Shown here: piece after piece, positions 8,647-16,666 of the stretch
Numbering within the stretch: the first letter of the stretch is position 1
Layout: each line of letters opens with the position of its first letter
NCBI GenBank assembly: GCA_015232575.1
Contig: JADFZL010000005.1
Coordinates: forward strand, 199,624 to 263,623
Direction: 5' to 3'
DNA: 64,000 bases
From: Candidatus Rifleibacteriota bacterium
GTDB taxonomy: Bacteria; Muiribacteriota; Ozemobacteria; Ozemobacterales; Ozemobacteraceae
The notes under the pieces: model-generated
The model's input: the letters and a program-made list of their open reading frames with translations, nothing else
What the model was told of the DNA's origin: nothing
Databases searched by the model: none
Position numbers and translations under genes: made by a program

Positions 8647-9072
8647 ATGAAAAAAATCACTAATTTAATTTTCGTTTCTTTCCTTTTGTTTGTTCTTTCC
8701 GGTTCACTGTTTGCTGATGGCAATGTTGGTGAATTCGGTGCCCATAATGCCTTTGGAAAGGCGTTCAAGGCCTGCGGCAAAGAATGGCTTGTTGGTCCGG
8801 TTGGCTGGAGCTGGAAGGAAACTCAGGTTTGGATAAACAGCCTCAAAGCAGGATGGCGTTCTCCAACAATAGCTGAATTGAAAAAATTGTACAATGAAGT
8901 TGGAAAAATCTCTCCCATTAAAGAACATGGTGTTTGGGGTGAAAAATCAAAAGAACCCTCGTTTGTTTGGCGCTTCAACTTCAGCACAGGAAGCAAATAC
9001 TCTTACAAAGCTACCTACAGGGCCATGAATTCCCTGGGTGTGGCAGTTCGATCCGGTAATACCACACCATAA
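8647..9072 (+). CDS. Small secreted DUF1566/Lcl-like protein
   Basis: The 141-residue product has a signal peptide ending at LFAD. The mature sequence has the pattern of the DUF1566/Lcl C-terminal domain: a Trp-rich start (KEWLVGPVGWSWKETQVWI), the signature GWRSPTIAELKKLYNEVG, a FNFSTGSKY strand and a closing GVAVRSGN. In that family the domain is usually a surface or ligand-binding module; no enzymatic role is known to me. ATG 8647 (not the GTG at 8641) begins the signal peptide and has AAAGAAG upstream. It is probably the first gene of an operon with the glycoside hydrolase 66 bases downstream. Confidence 0.75.
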   Translation: MKKITNLIFVSFLLFVLSGSLFADGNVGEFGAHNAFGKAFKACGKEWLVGPVGWSWKETQVWINSLKAGWRSPTIAELKKLYNEVGKISPIKEHGVWGEKSKEPSFVWRFNFSTGSKYSYKATYRAMNSLGVAVRSGNTTP

Positions 9073-9138
9073 GGAACGAGCGAAGCGAATACCGATTATC
9101 TTCAAGTATATACTACTTGCTTTTTATAAGGGGGACTC

Positions 9139-10689
9139 ATGAAAATAATAATTATCTGGCAACTCAATACATCTGTTAGAAGATCAGTATTGCTTCTCTT
9201 TTTTTTCTGGATAATGGTCTCGGTCGTTCTGGCTCAGAATACTACGTCAGATATTGAGCCGACCGCTGCTGATGGACAAACCCTTTCCGGCCAGTCCAGG
9301 GAAACGATTTCTTCTTTTCTTAGCAGTTATGGTGACATGGCTGCCCAGAGATGGGTTGAGGAGCACAATCGAGAAATCGGTCAAGGAGCTCAAAAACCGC
9401 CTTCTAATCGAATAAAAGGGCATATACCAAGCTCCAACAGAGCTGCCGCACCCAGGGGTGTGACAGCTGGTGATGTTGCATCAGCATCAAACGTGAACAA
9501 TCCCGCGACAATTAAATCACCTCAATCAGGAGAAGTTAGTGCAGCCGATGGACAGTCCCTTTCTGAGCAACCAAAGGAAGTAATGGAACTATTTCTGAAA
9601 ACTTATGGTGACCAGGCCGCACAAAAATGGGCAGAAGAACACAATATTTCAATTGGACAACCCGCCGGAAATGTTATTAAGCCAGGTTCTGATTCACCAC
9701 CACAAAATAGTTTTCCAGTCCCCGAAACACCGGCTCCGGTTTCTAATACAGTCGTAAATGGTGGCTTCTGGTCTATCTCTCCCACTGACAATGCCACGAC
9801 AGGCGATATCGAACATTTAAAGGAACTTGGTGTCAAAACAGTTCGACTTAACCTGGAGAGAGGCCGTTCGCTGGATTCAGCGATTTCAGCTTATAACAAT
9901 GCCGGAATTCAGGTTATGATACTGGTGTGTTATGATGCCTATGATGCCAATCCAATAGCTCGCCCTTCCGATGCTGATGAGAGAGTCTGGCCAAAATGGG
10001 AAGGATACCATTATGATCGCGACAAAGTTCTTGAAATGGTTGATCTTCTTAAGGTGGTAATTCCACATTACAGTAAAATGGGAGTTCGCTGCTGGGAAAT
10101 CTGGAATGAACAGAATGCAGGATGGAAAATGGATCCGAATGTTTATGCTGAGTTGCTTGGTACTGTTTATGAAAAGTGTAAACTTACCGAAAAATGGGAT
10201 CCCAATGCCTTTATCGTTTTCGGCGGATTAGACGCAACAATTACCGGAAGCGAGTGGAATGCAGGCACAAAAGCCTATCTTGATGCTTTTTACAAAAGCC
10301 CTCATTACAAATGGTTTAAGGCAAAGTATAAACGCTCTCCGTTTGATGCAATGGCATTCCATCCATACGGTTCAGATACTGCACAAAAACTGATTAAAAG
10401 TGTTAACAATGTTTGCCTGGCACCCATGAAAGCCAATGGCGACGGCTCTTTACCAATCTGGCTGACCGAAATTGGAGACTCAAGCCGTGACGACGAAGAA
10501 CAGGCAAGAAAAATTGAGCTGCTTTGCCGGACAGCTTTCTCCATTCCCTCAATTAAACGCTTTTTCCTTTTCAAGTATTATTACGGCGGAGATGATCCAA
10601 ACAGCTGGTTCAGCATTTCCCGCGATGGAAAAAAACGGACCGGATTTTACCGGTACAAACAAATGATCCAGCAGCTGGGTGACCGTTGA
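9139..10689 (+). CDS. Secreted clan-A glycoside hydrolase with duplicated N-terminal repeat
   Basis: The 516-residue protein has a signal peptide (to about VLAQN) and then two copies of a roughly 40-residue unit: AADGQTLS...EEHNREIGQ (about 42-82) and AADGQSLS...EEHNISIGQ (about 135-175), joined by Pro/Ser linkers. From about 205 to the end lies a TIM barrel: GGFWSISPTD, WEIWNEQN with proposed acid/base Glu324, AFHPYG and WLTEIG with proposed nucleophile Glu444. This arrangement fits clan GH-A (GH5/GH39-like), acting on an extracellular polysaccharide; the exact family and substrate cannot be decided. SD GGGGGA precedes the ATG. Downstream, after 14 bases, is a FecR-type lipoprotein. Confidence 0.85.
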   Translation: MKIIIIWQLNTSVRRSVLLLFFFWIMVSVVLAQNTTSDIEPTAADGQTLSGQSRETISSFLSSYGDMAAQRWVEEHNREIGQGAQKPPSNRIKGHIPSSNRAAAPRGVTAGDVASASNVNNPATIKSPQSGEVSAADGQSLSEQPKEVMELFLKTYGDQAAQKWAEEHNISIGQPAGNVIKPGSDSPPQNSFPVPETPAPVSNTVVNGGFWSISPTDNATTGDIEHLKELGVKTVRLNLERGRSLDSAISAYNNAGIQVMILVCYDAYDANPIARPSDADERVWPKWEGYHYDRDKVLEMVDLLKVVIPHYSKMGVRCWEIWNEQNAGWKMDPNVYAELLGTVYEKCKLTEKWDPNAFIVFGGLDATITGSEWNAGTKAYLDAFYKSPHYKWFKAKYKRSPFDAMAFHPYGSDTAQKLIKSVNNVCLAPMKANGDGSLPIWLTEIGDSSRDDEEQARKIELLCRTAFSIPSIKRFFLFKYYYGGDDPNSWFSISRDGKKRTGFYRYKQMIQQLGDR

Positions 10690-10703
10690 AGGTTGAGGAA
10701 AAT

Positions 10704-11444
10704 ATGAAAAATGATTCTTTTTGGAAAATAGTGGTTTTACCACTATTGGTGTTTTTTTTCCTGGTTGTGTTTGTCGGGTGCAATAATGGCAAGTCTACAT
10801 CTTCGATTAGTCAAAAAAAGACAGGCACCATTTCTGAAAAAGAGTCAAAACAGAAAACTGTTGGAATGATTCGCGGCAATGGAAAACTTGTCAACGGCTC
10901 TAAAGTGGAAAACATCTCTCCAGACTTGCCGGGTATACAGTTACAAGCTGAAAGCCAGGTAATTCTTGACAGCGGCCAAACCTGCGAATTGTTTTTGTGC
11001 GACTCAGATCGTCCGTCAGAAGCGAAACGAAAGATAAACATTCGTGGTCCTGGAAAATATCGTATTGGAAATAACGAAATTTTTATTAGCAAAAATGGGG
11101 GAGTACTTGCATTTCATCTTAACGGCAAGGGTCTCAAAGTATCAATGCCCTGTGCTGTTTTAGGAATTCGCGGAACGGTTTTACATATCAAAGTCAGTGA
11201 AGGAAACGACCAGGTATGGGTTGAGCATGGCGAAATTGAATGGCAAAGTCGCGATGAAAAGGGCCTGTTGAAAACACATGAAGGTATAAAATTTTCCGAA
11301 AAAACCAGGGAAGGCTTGTCGCAATCACCTTTGGCTGTTTCAAGTTCTGATCCGGGTAATTCAAATACAAATTCGGAGACTCATTCATCAATGAGTACCA
11401 GCACGGACGTTGTAGTTCCCAGTGAAGCAAAAAATAGTTTTTAA
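10704..11444 (+). CDS. FecR-domain lipoprotein
   Basis: The 246-residue product has a hydrophobic N-terminus ending in a lipobox-like VFVGC (Cys near residue 26), so membrane anchoring by lipidation is likely. Residues about 55-190 form a FecR-type beta domain: GNGKLVNGSKV, ILDSGQTCELFLCD, INIRGPGKYRI, MPCAVLGIRGTVLHI and VWVEHGEIEW. In FecR proteins this region is periplasmic and senses or relays signals to a sigma factor; this protein lacks the cytoplasmic anti-sigma part, so it may instead be a structural FecR-like domain. The tail is Ser/Asn-rich. ATG 10704 with GAGGAAAAT upstream is preferred to a TTG at 10686, which overlaps the previous gene. Confidence 0.75.
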   Translation: MKNDSFWKIVVLPLLVFFFLVVFVGCNNGKSTSSISQKKTGTISEKESKQKTVGMIRGNGKLVNGSKVENISPDLPGIQLQAESQVILDSGQTCELFLCDSDRPSEAKRKINIRGPGKYRIGNNEIFISKNGGVLAFHLNGKGLKVSMPCAVLGIRGTVLHIKVSEGNDQVWVEHGEIEWQSRDEKGLLKTHEGIKFSEKTREGLSQSPLAVSSSDPGNSNTNSETHSSMSTSTDVVVPSEAKNSF

Positions 11445-11492
11445 ATAGGAAAAGTTGTACCATAAGAAGCAAATACTTTCCGGAGTGATAAT

Positions 11493-13748
11493 TTGCATAA
11501 ATCAAATATCTGTTTTAATTTGGGAATTGCTACCCCTGTGACCTTGCTGGTCATGGCTTTGCTGTCAATCATTTTTCTCTCAAGCACTTTTTTAATCCGC
11601 AATTCCGAAGTAGTGGCTGTACATTACTATTCCAGCGAAGTAGCTCTGAATCTGGCTGAAGCCGGTGTAGAAGATGTTCTAAGCGCTTTACGTTTCGAAA
11701 GAGTTCCTGACGGGGTTCATGGCAGTGATTTTCGAAAATTCTACGACGATCTTTTGTCACAGCCACCGGATGGCAAATATAAGAGTCACTATGTTTATGT
11801 TCCAGGCAAACCAGTACAGGATGCAATAGCTGCTGTTAATTCACAAACCCGTCGCGGCGGGGTTTCTGCCAATCTGAAGATGAAATTAATTTTGTCCAAC
11901 ATGAAACCGATCAAGGGACTTCCCTGGGAAGCAGGTCTTTCTATGACTGACTCGGTTGAAAAACGTGCCATTCTGCAGATTCAGTCTATCGGCAACTGCT
12001 CTGGAGTTGAACGGGAAATGAACGTGATAAAAAATTTATCAGTTGTAAACGTCATTCATCCGCAATTAAGCAAATTCAGTCTTTTCATTGCACATCCTCC
12101 TGCTACGCCTGATATTTCAAATCTTCTGATGCAATCTGATAGCAATCCACTTGACTACACTATTTCAGTTATAGGTGGCCAGAGAGCTGCACCGATAGTA
12201 ATTAATAATGGAGAAAGCACTAATCTTAAGACAAGCGGATTTTCAGCACTCTCAACAAACACCCTACTGCAGAATGCGTTGATATATCTTGGTGGAACAT
12301 GGAAAGTAGGTGTAGCTGGCGGTGAAAGACAGAATCTGTGTTCAACTAGTGAGCGTTTTCTGCTGAGAATGGCAGCCTACAACATTACAGGGGTACTTAA
12401 CTTGATCGGCTTGAACGAGAATCCCCAGATTACAAAAATTACTCAGCTTATGTTTGGATGCAAAGCCGACTTTATGCTGAAAGACCTTCAGGGAGCAGAC
12501 AAAGTCTTTCCAATTGAAACTACAATGGCATACAAATTCAGTTCACTTGAACCCGATTTTGACATTTCCCGTCACAAAGGAAGTTTTGCATTTCGGCTCT
12601 TCGGAACCGCCGAAAAATACAGTCCAGCCATCGTTCTCGGAGACGTCGTCCGCCATTTTTTATTGCTTAACACAATGGATGGTTATTTTATTTCGGGAGG
12701 ATCAAACAGCTTTACTGATGTTCCAGCCCCCTACATGCCTGAATGTTACCTGAAATATATGAAACGCCCCGACGCTTCTCCAAATAACCTTCCATCTTCA
12801 ATGAACGATGAAACAAAAAATATTATCTGGAGTCTCCACGCTTTATTTAAAACAAATGACAGCGGTGAACTGGCAAAACTCAAACCTTATTATCGTGGTC
12901 AGATAATGAGCAGAGTTCAATATGAAAATGTAAATATGGCGCATGATTATGTTTTCAGCAATAAAGAGGCTTTTTCTTCTGGAAAAGTAATGCCAGCTCA
13001 AAATATTCCCGTTATTCCCGGAGATGGCGATTCATCAGCCGTTCGTGAGGCGATTGAAAAAAATCAGCATCCCATACTCAGAGTTACGCAATCTATCAGC
13101 AAGTGGAGCACTTCAGACGAACTGAAAAAAGCCGATGTCCAATTGAACGGCGCATCCGGACAACCAATTTTCAGGGGAAAACTCGAAGAGATTCGTGGTT
13201 TTGATGAATTGGTTGCCAGGGCAGTGGTAGATTTTTCAAGTGCCGCTGATTTCTGGAAAGTCTGCAGTATGGAAACTCCAGGTTCCAATGGAAAGAAGGT
13301 TCTTTATGTGCCGGGAGTGGCTCACGTTGTTGGAAGTCTGACAATTGACGCTGAGCTGCTTGTTAAAGGCGGCGGAATTATCGTTTGTGACGGTGACATT
13401 ACAATTAATGCCTCTATACTTGACACCCCCGGTGAGCCTTTAACGCTTTGTTCCGGAAGAACCATCACCATTGGTACATCTCAACCGATCCATGCAGCTT
13501 TGATTGCTTTGCGTTCCACGGTTGGAATGCTTACTGCTGCATCAGATGTTTCCAGTTTCTCCATTTTCGGACATGTTGCCGCCTGGGATGCCAACTATCG
13601 TGAACTGACGAAGAATGATGGCAGAAAAAATTTGTCCTATCCAAAAGAGCAATTCGATGAAACCGTTGTACAAACCAGAGAACCTCATTTTCCCCATCGC
13701 ATTATTCTGGCAGACAATCACAGAGTATTTTTCCGTGGTATTCAATGA
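11493..13748 (+). CDS. PilX-like pilus assembly/minor pseudopilin protein
   Basis: The 751-residue protein begins with GIATPVTLLVMALLSIIFLSSTFLI, a membrane helix followed by SEVALNLAEAGVEDVLSALRF. This is the PilX-type N-terminus, which lacks the FTLVE signature but has the AEAG motif after the helix. The very long remainder is mostly beta and near the C-terminus has LLVKGGGIIVCDGDITINASI and LCSGRTITIG, resembling the polymer-forming repeats of such proteins. It is predicted to be a surface pilus-tip or pseudopilus component. Start: TTG at 11493 with GGAG 7 bases upstream. It opens a run of four or five overlapping or tightly packed genes ending at 15444. Confidence 0.7.
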   Translation: MHKSNICFNLGIATPVTLLVMALLSIIFLSSTFLIRNSEVVAVHYYSSEVALNLAEAGVEDVLSALRFERVPDGVHGSDFRKFYDDLLSQPPDGKYKSHYVYVPGKPVQDAIAAVNSQTRRGGVSANLKMKLILSNMKPIKGLPWEAGLSMTDSVEKRAILQIQSIGNCSGVEREMNVIKNLSVVNVIHPQLSKFSLFIAHPPATPDISNLLMQSDSNPLDYTISVIGGQRAAPIVINNGESTNLKTSGFSALSTNTLLQNALIYLGGTWKVGVAGGERQNLCSTSERFLLRMAAYNITGVLNLIGLNENPQITKITQLMFGCKADFMLKDLQGADKVFPIETTMAYKFSSLEPDFDISRHKGSFAFRLFGTAEKYSPAIVLGDVVRHFLLLNTMDGYFISGGSNSFTDVPAPYMPECYLKYMKRPDASPNNLPSSMNDETKNIIWSLHALFKTNDSGELAKLKPYYRGQIMSRVQYENVNMAHDYVFSNKEAFSSGKVMPAQNIPVIPGDGDSSAVREAIEKNQHPILRVTQSISKWSTSDELKKADVQLNGASGQPIFRGKLEEIRGFDELVARAVVDFSSAADFWKVCSMETPGSNGKKVLYVPGVAHVVGSLTIDAELLVKGGGIIVCDGDITINASILDTPGEPLTLCSGRTITIGTSQPIHAALIALRSTVGMLTAASDVSSFSIFGHVAAWDANYRELTKNDGRKNLSYPKEQFDETVVQTREPHFPHRIILADNHRVFFRGIQ

Positions 13749-13843
13749 AAAAAGCGTTTAACAATATGAATTTTTTAAGCAAGAATCCCGTTTGGCTCAT
13801 ATTCTTTCAGCTGCTGAGTTTAAGAAACACGGAGAAAACATAA
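13745..13843 (+). CDS. Small 32-residue ORF overlapping the PilX-like gene
   Basis: ATG at 13745 overlaps the upstream TGA (ATGA), giving MKKAFNNMNFLSKNPVW then a hydrophobic LIFFQLL stretch, stop at 13843. The next gene starts 4 bases later at a GTG. Translational coupling by ATGA overlap and the exact fit between two pilin genes favour a real small protein or a coupling peptide, but conservation is unknown. Confidence 0.4.
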   Translation: MKKAFNNMNFLSKNPVWLIFFQLLSLRNTEKT

Positions 13844-13847
13844 AATT

Positions 13848-14336
13848 GTGAAAACTGATTACCAGACTGATAAATCTTTGTCAAATTGCCTCTCAGCTGA
13901 CAATTTTCCAGTAAATGCTTTTCAGAAGCGGAGAAAGTTCAGAAGCAATGCTTTTACACTTGTGGAACTCTTGTTTGCCACGATGATTTCTGCACTGATT
14001 CTTGGTTTTGTTTACGGAATCTGGACGCGACTCATGTTCACAGCCTCTGGAATTAGCACAACTTCCCAGTATTATCGCTTGACAGCACTGGCAATAGAAC
14101 AGCTTCGCATGGATTTCAAATCGGCACTGAGTGTTCGCCAGCTCGGATCTGAAACTATTATCATAAAACCATCAGCGAAAGACTGGCGTCAGGATGTTGA
14201 AGTTCGCTATTCCGTTGTTGCGTCTGGTACAACCTTGCTGCGTGCGGAAGGTGATACTCTTAAGCGATACGTGTTTTCCCAATTTGTGTCGAAGTCTGTT
14301 GAACGTCTTCGGTTGGAAGTCCGGAAAGGAATGTAA
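13848..14336 (+). CDS. Type IV prepilin-like protein (PulJ/PilW type) with long leader
   Basis: The 162-residue product contains the prepilin signal AFTLVELLFATMISALILGF starting near residue 35, with Ala rather than Gly at -1 and Glu at +5. The leader is unusually long and hydrophilic (about 35 residues), so the true start may be downstream, although no ATG is available. The globular part is short. It is probably a minor pseudopilin working with the PilX-like protein upstream and the PilV-like protein downstream. Confidence 0.75.
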   Translation: MKTDYQTDKSLSNCLSADNFPVNAFQKRRKFRSNAFTLVELLFATMISALILGFVYGIWTRLMFTASGISTTSQYYRLTALAIEQLRMDFKSALSVRQLGSETIIIKPSAKDWRQDVEVRYSVVASGTTLLRAEGDTLKRYVFSQFVSKSVERLRLEVRKGM

Positions 14337-14338
14337 CT

Positions 14339-15031
14339 ATGAAAGTTAAAAATGTCCTTCTTTGTTTTTTACTGTATATGCAACTGTCAGCCTCTTTGAC
14401 AGCCCTGAGTCCGGAGATAAACAACAGCGGCGATTCTGTGGAATGTACTATCGGAATTGCATCTTTTGGACAAATTCAGTTCAATACGTCTATTTCGGGA
14501 AATAAGGAAAAACCTGGAGTATCTTGGAGAACACCTGAAAACGATTCACCGCCGCCTGCTAATTCAGTGCTGGCACCAACGTTTTTTCCGATTCCGGGAA
14601 TTGACATTGTTTCAAAAATTCCATCTTTTTCCGATCAGGCCAACGGAGCTTCAAATAATACCCCAAGGTCTTCCTGGGTGTTCACCGGTTCCAGCGGTCG
14701 ACCCGGATCCTCCGAAGTTCCGTTTGAGAATAATCCAACAACAATGCTCAGCAATCTTTATAAAAAATGGCTGGGACGTGATGTGAATCCCGATGAAGTG
14801 TCCTCCGGACTGGATCTGTTTACACGATCGGGTATTACCCAGGCCGAGATTGACGCCATTTTTCAAAATTCAACTGAGTATAAGGTTCGCCAGGCTTTGC
14901 TTCAGGCTGGAATTGATAACCCGGCAAGACAAGGTGCAGCTGCAACAGCTGTGGATAATGGCACGATTCCGCGACCAGGACGTGATTTTAACACCGAAGT
15001 CGTTGACTTTGCCCAAGGCAGATGGCCATAA
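14339..15031 (+). CDS. Secreted protein with DUF4214-like segment in the pseudopilin operon
   Basis: This 230-residue protein has a signal peptide (to about LTALS), a Pro/Ser/Asn-rich extended region, and near residues 140-190 a helical segment LYKKWLGRDVNPDE followed by GLDLFTRSGITQAEIDAIFQ. This matches the LYxxxLGRxPDxxG ... SxEY pattern of DUF4214, a domain of secreted or surface proteins. It is placed between two prepilin genes with 2-base spacing on both sides, so it is likely exported by or displayed with that apparatus (inference). Confidence 0.7.
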   Translation: MKVKNVLLCFLLYMQLSASLTALSPEINNSGDSVECTIGIASFGQIQFNTSISGNKEKPGVSWRTPENDSPPPANSVLAPTFFPIPGIDIVSKIPSFSDQANGASNNTPRSSWVFTGSSGRPGSSEVPFENNPTTMLSNLYKKWLGRDVNPDEVSSGLDLFTRSGITQAEIDAIFQNSTEYKVRQALLQAGIDNPARQGAAATAVDNGTIPRPGRDFNTEVVDFAQGRWP

Positions 15032-15033
15032 TC

Positions 15034-15444
15034 ATGAAAACCCTGAAGAATGGTCTTACCATTATTGAAATTCTGATCGCAGTTTTCATTCTTGCGGTTT
15101 TTTTGACACCCATGATCGTAAATTACGTCTTTTTAACCAGACAAAACCTTGACTTGAAATCACTTGTACTGGCAACAGCTCAGGCTTCAAACTGCCTTGA
15201 AAAAGCAAAGTCCCCGGGAGCCGATTTGCCTCCTCCCAAATTGGCACAGTCTGATACCAATGAAATCTATGGAAGTGTTAAAATTTCTGCCAATCCGCAG
15301 TTTGCTGACGCTTACGTCTCAGATGGAACAGTTCTTGCCGGTCGTTTAATTGGAATCAAAGTCGATTGGAACTCAGCCGGCAAAACTGATTCTGGAGCAC
15401 ACAAACTTGAACTTCACAGTGTGACTTATAAGCGCTGGAGATAA
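15034..15444 (+). CDS. Type IV prepilin-like protein (PilV/PulI type)
   Basis: The 136-residue product has a short leader MKTLKNG and then LTIIEILIAVFILAVFLTPM, a type IV pilin signal with Gly -1, Glu +5 and a hydrophobic helix. The small beta-rich C-part fits a minor pseudopilin. ATG 15034 lies 3 bases after the upstream stop; an in-frame ATG at 15022 overlaps that gene and would lengthen the leader by four residues. It is the last gene of the pseudopilin run. Confidence 0.8.
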   Translation: MKTLKNGLTIIEILIAVFILAVFLTPMIVNYVFLTRQNLDLKSLVLATAQASNCLEKAKSPGADLPPPKLAQSDTNEIYGSVKISANPQFADAYVSDGTVLAGRLIGIKVDWNSAGKTDSGAHKLELHSVTYKRWR

Positions 15445-15501
15445 TTCCTTCGGAAAATCCAGAAAAATATTTATAATAACAGACATTTTTTCAACACTTT
15501 T

Positions 15502-15533
15502 TTCAACCAATCAAGAAAGATGACTGTATTATA
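15502..15533 (+). promoter_or_regulatory. TTCAACC-N16-TGTAT promoter, site 6
   Basis: TTCAACC at 15502-15508, 16 bases, TGTATTATA at 15525-15533, about 43 bases before the ATG at 15583. A second near-copy (TTCAACA) sits 13 bases upstream in the same direction. Confidence 0.75.
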
Positions 15534-15582
15534 AATATATGAAAAAAAATCCAGAACAAATTGCTTCCGAAGGAGAAAAAAT

Positions 15583-16497
15583 ATGTTTAGTCATACACGA
15601 AAAATGATTTTACTTTTGGCACTGTTGATAATACCAGTTATGGCAGGAGCAGAGCCGTGGTCTTATCTTGTAAAAATGCAGAGTGCCGGAAAAGAAAAGA
15701 AGATAGAAGACTTTTCAGAATACAGCTCCCTTGAATCAATATGGCAATTCAGAGCAACGTATTCCAAGCAGCCACTTACCAAACAGATTCTTCTGTTGAA
15801 GGTTCCGTCATCAAAGGTTAGTGATTTTGTATCAAAAGGCTATACTCCAATTGCTAAATTGGCGATTTATATTGAAGTCAGCCGTGTTGGCTATTGCATG
15901 GGATGGCCTTCCGGTACAAATAAAAAATCTGCAAGGTTTGAACTCGATACAGAAAAAGCTCTTTATTTCTTCCGTTCGATGATGGTAATGCCATTTGAGA
16001 CTCTTCAAAAAGAACCCTCTTCGTCTGACTTGTACAGACAGATTATTGCTTCCCCCCGACAGGACAATGGTTGGAAATTTAATTTTTATTGCCGCCTCGG
16101 AATCTTTTCACCCGTCATTATTTCTCAAATGGAAAAAGAGGTAGCAGCTTATCTGAACAAACCCGATTATAAAATCGATCTTCCGAAGAATGATCCTTTT
16201 CCCGTTCTGGAATACCGCCTGGAAAGTGCCTGGGTAAATAACACCAATCAGGGGCCAGCCAAATTTCAAACTCCAATGAATTTAGGAGACCTCTCACAGG
16301 CAGGCGCCTCTTTACGTGCAGGCATGGGGTTTGACCTGTGGGTAAAAGACGTTTCTTTTAACAAGTTTTCAGATAAAACAAAACCTTACGTCGAAAAAAT
16401 TATCTGGAAGACTTCTGGACAATCTTTTATTGGAAACTACGAAAAAGACTCTTTCATGAAATATGCAGTTTCTCATCTGAAACTTGTAGATAAGTAA
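15583..16497 (+). CDS. Secreted protein of unknown function
   Basis: This 304-residue protein has a signal peptide ending at AGAEP and AAGGAG 8 bases before the ATG. I recognise no family. The sequence is a globular alpha/beta mix with no obvious catalytic motif; YCMGWPSGTNKK and two long Lys-rich helices stand out. It is transcribed alone from promoter site 6, and the phospholipase gene downstream has its own site 7. Confidence 0.7.
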   Translation: MFSHTRKMILLLALLIIPVMAGAEPWSYLVKMQSAGKEKKIEDFSEYSSLESIWQFRATYSKQPLTKQILLLKVPSSKVSDFVSKGYTPIAKLAIYIEVSRVGYCMGWPSGTNKKSARFELDTEKALYFFRSMMVMPFETLQKEPSSSDLYRQIIASPRQDNGWKFNFYCRLGIFSPVIISQMEKEVAAYLNKPDYKIDLPKNDPFPVLEYRLESAWVNNTNQGPAKFQTPMNLGDLSQAGASLRAGMGFDLWVKDVSFNKFSDKTKPYVEKIIWKTSGQSFIGNYEKDSFMKYAVSHLKLVDK

Positions 16498-16580
16498 TAA
16501 GGGAAAATTCAATATTTGGCTTTCGGTTGCTATAACAACTGAGAGCCAATTTTTTTTTCCAAATTTAATATATTCTTTTC

Positions 16581-16612
16581 CTCAACCGTTATCTTTTTTG
16601 GATTGTATTATA
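16581..16612 (+). promoter_or_regulatory. TCAACC-N16-TGTAT promoter, site 7
   Basis: CTCAACC (16581-16587; first base differs from consensus), 16 bases, TGTATTATA at 16604-16612. It reads into the phospholipase D gene at 16667. Confidence 0.7.
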
Positions 16613-16666
16613 TTTAGAAGATTCAAATTTTTGAAAAAATTATATGAAGAGATTGGAGAATCGAAT

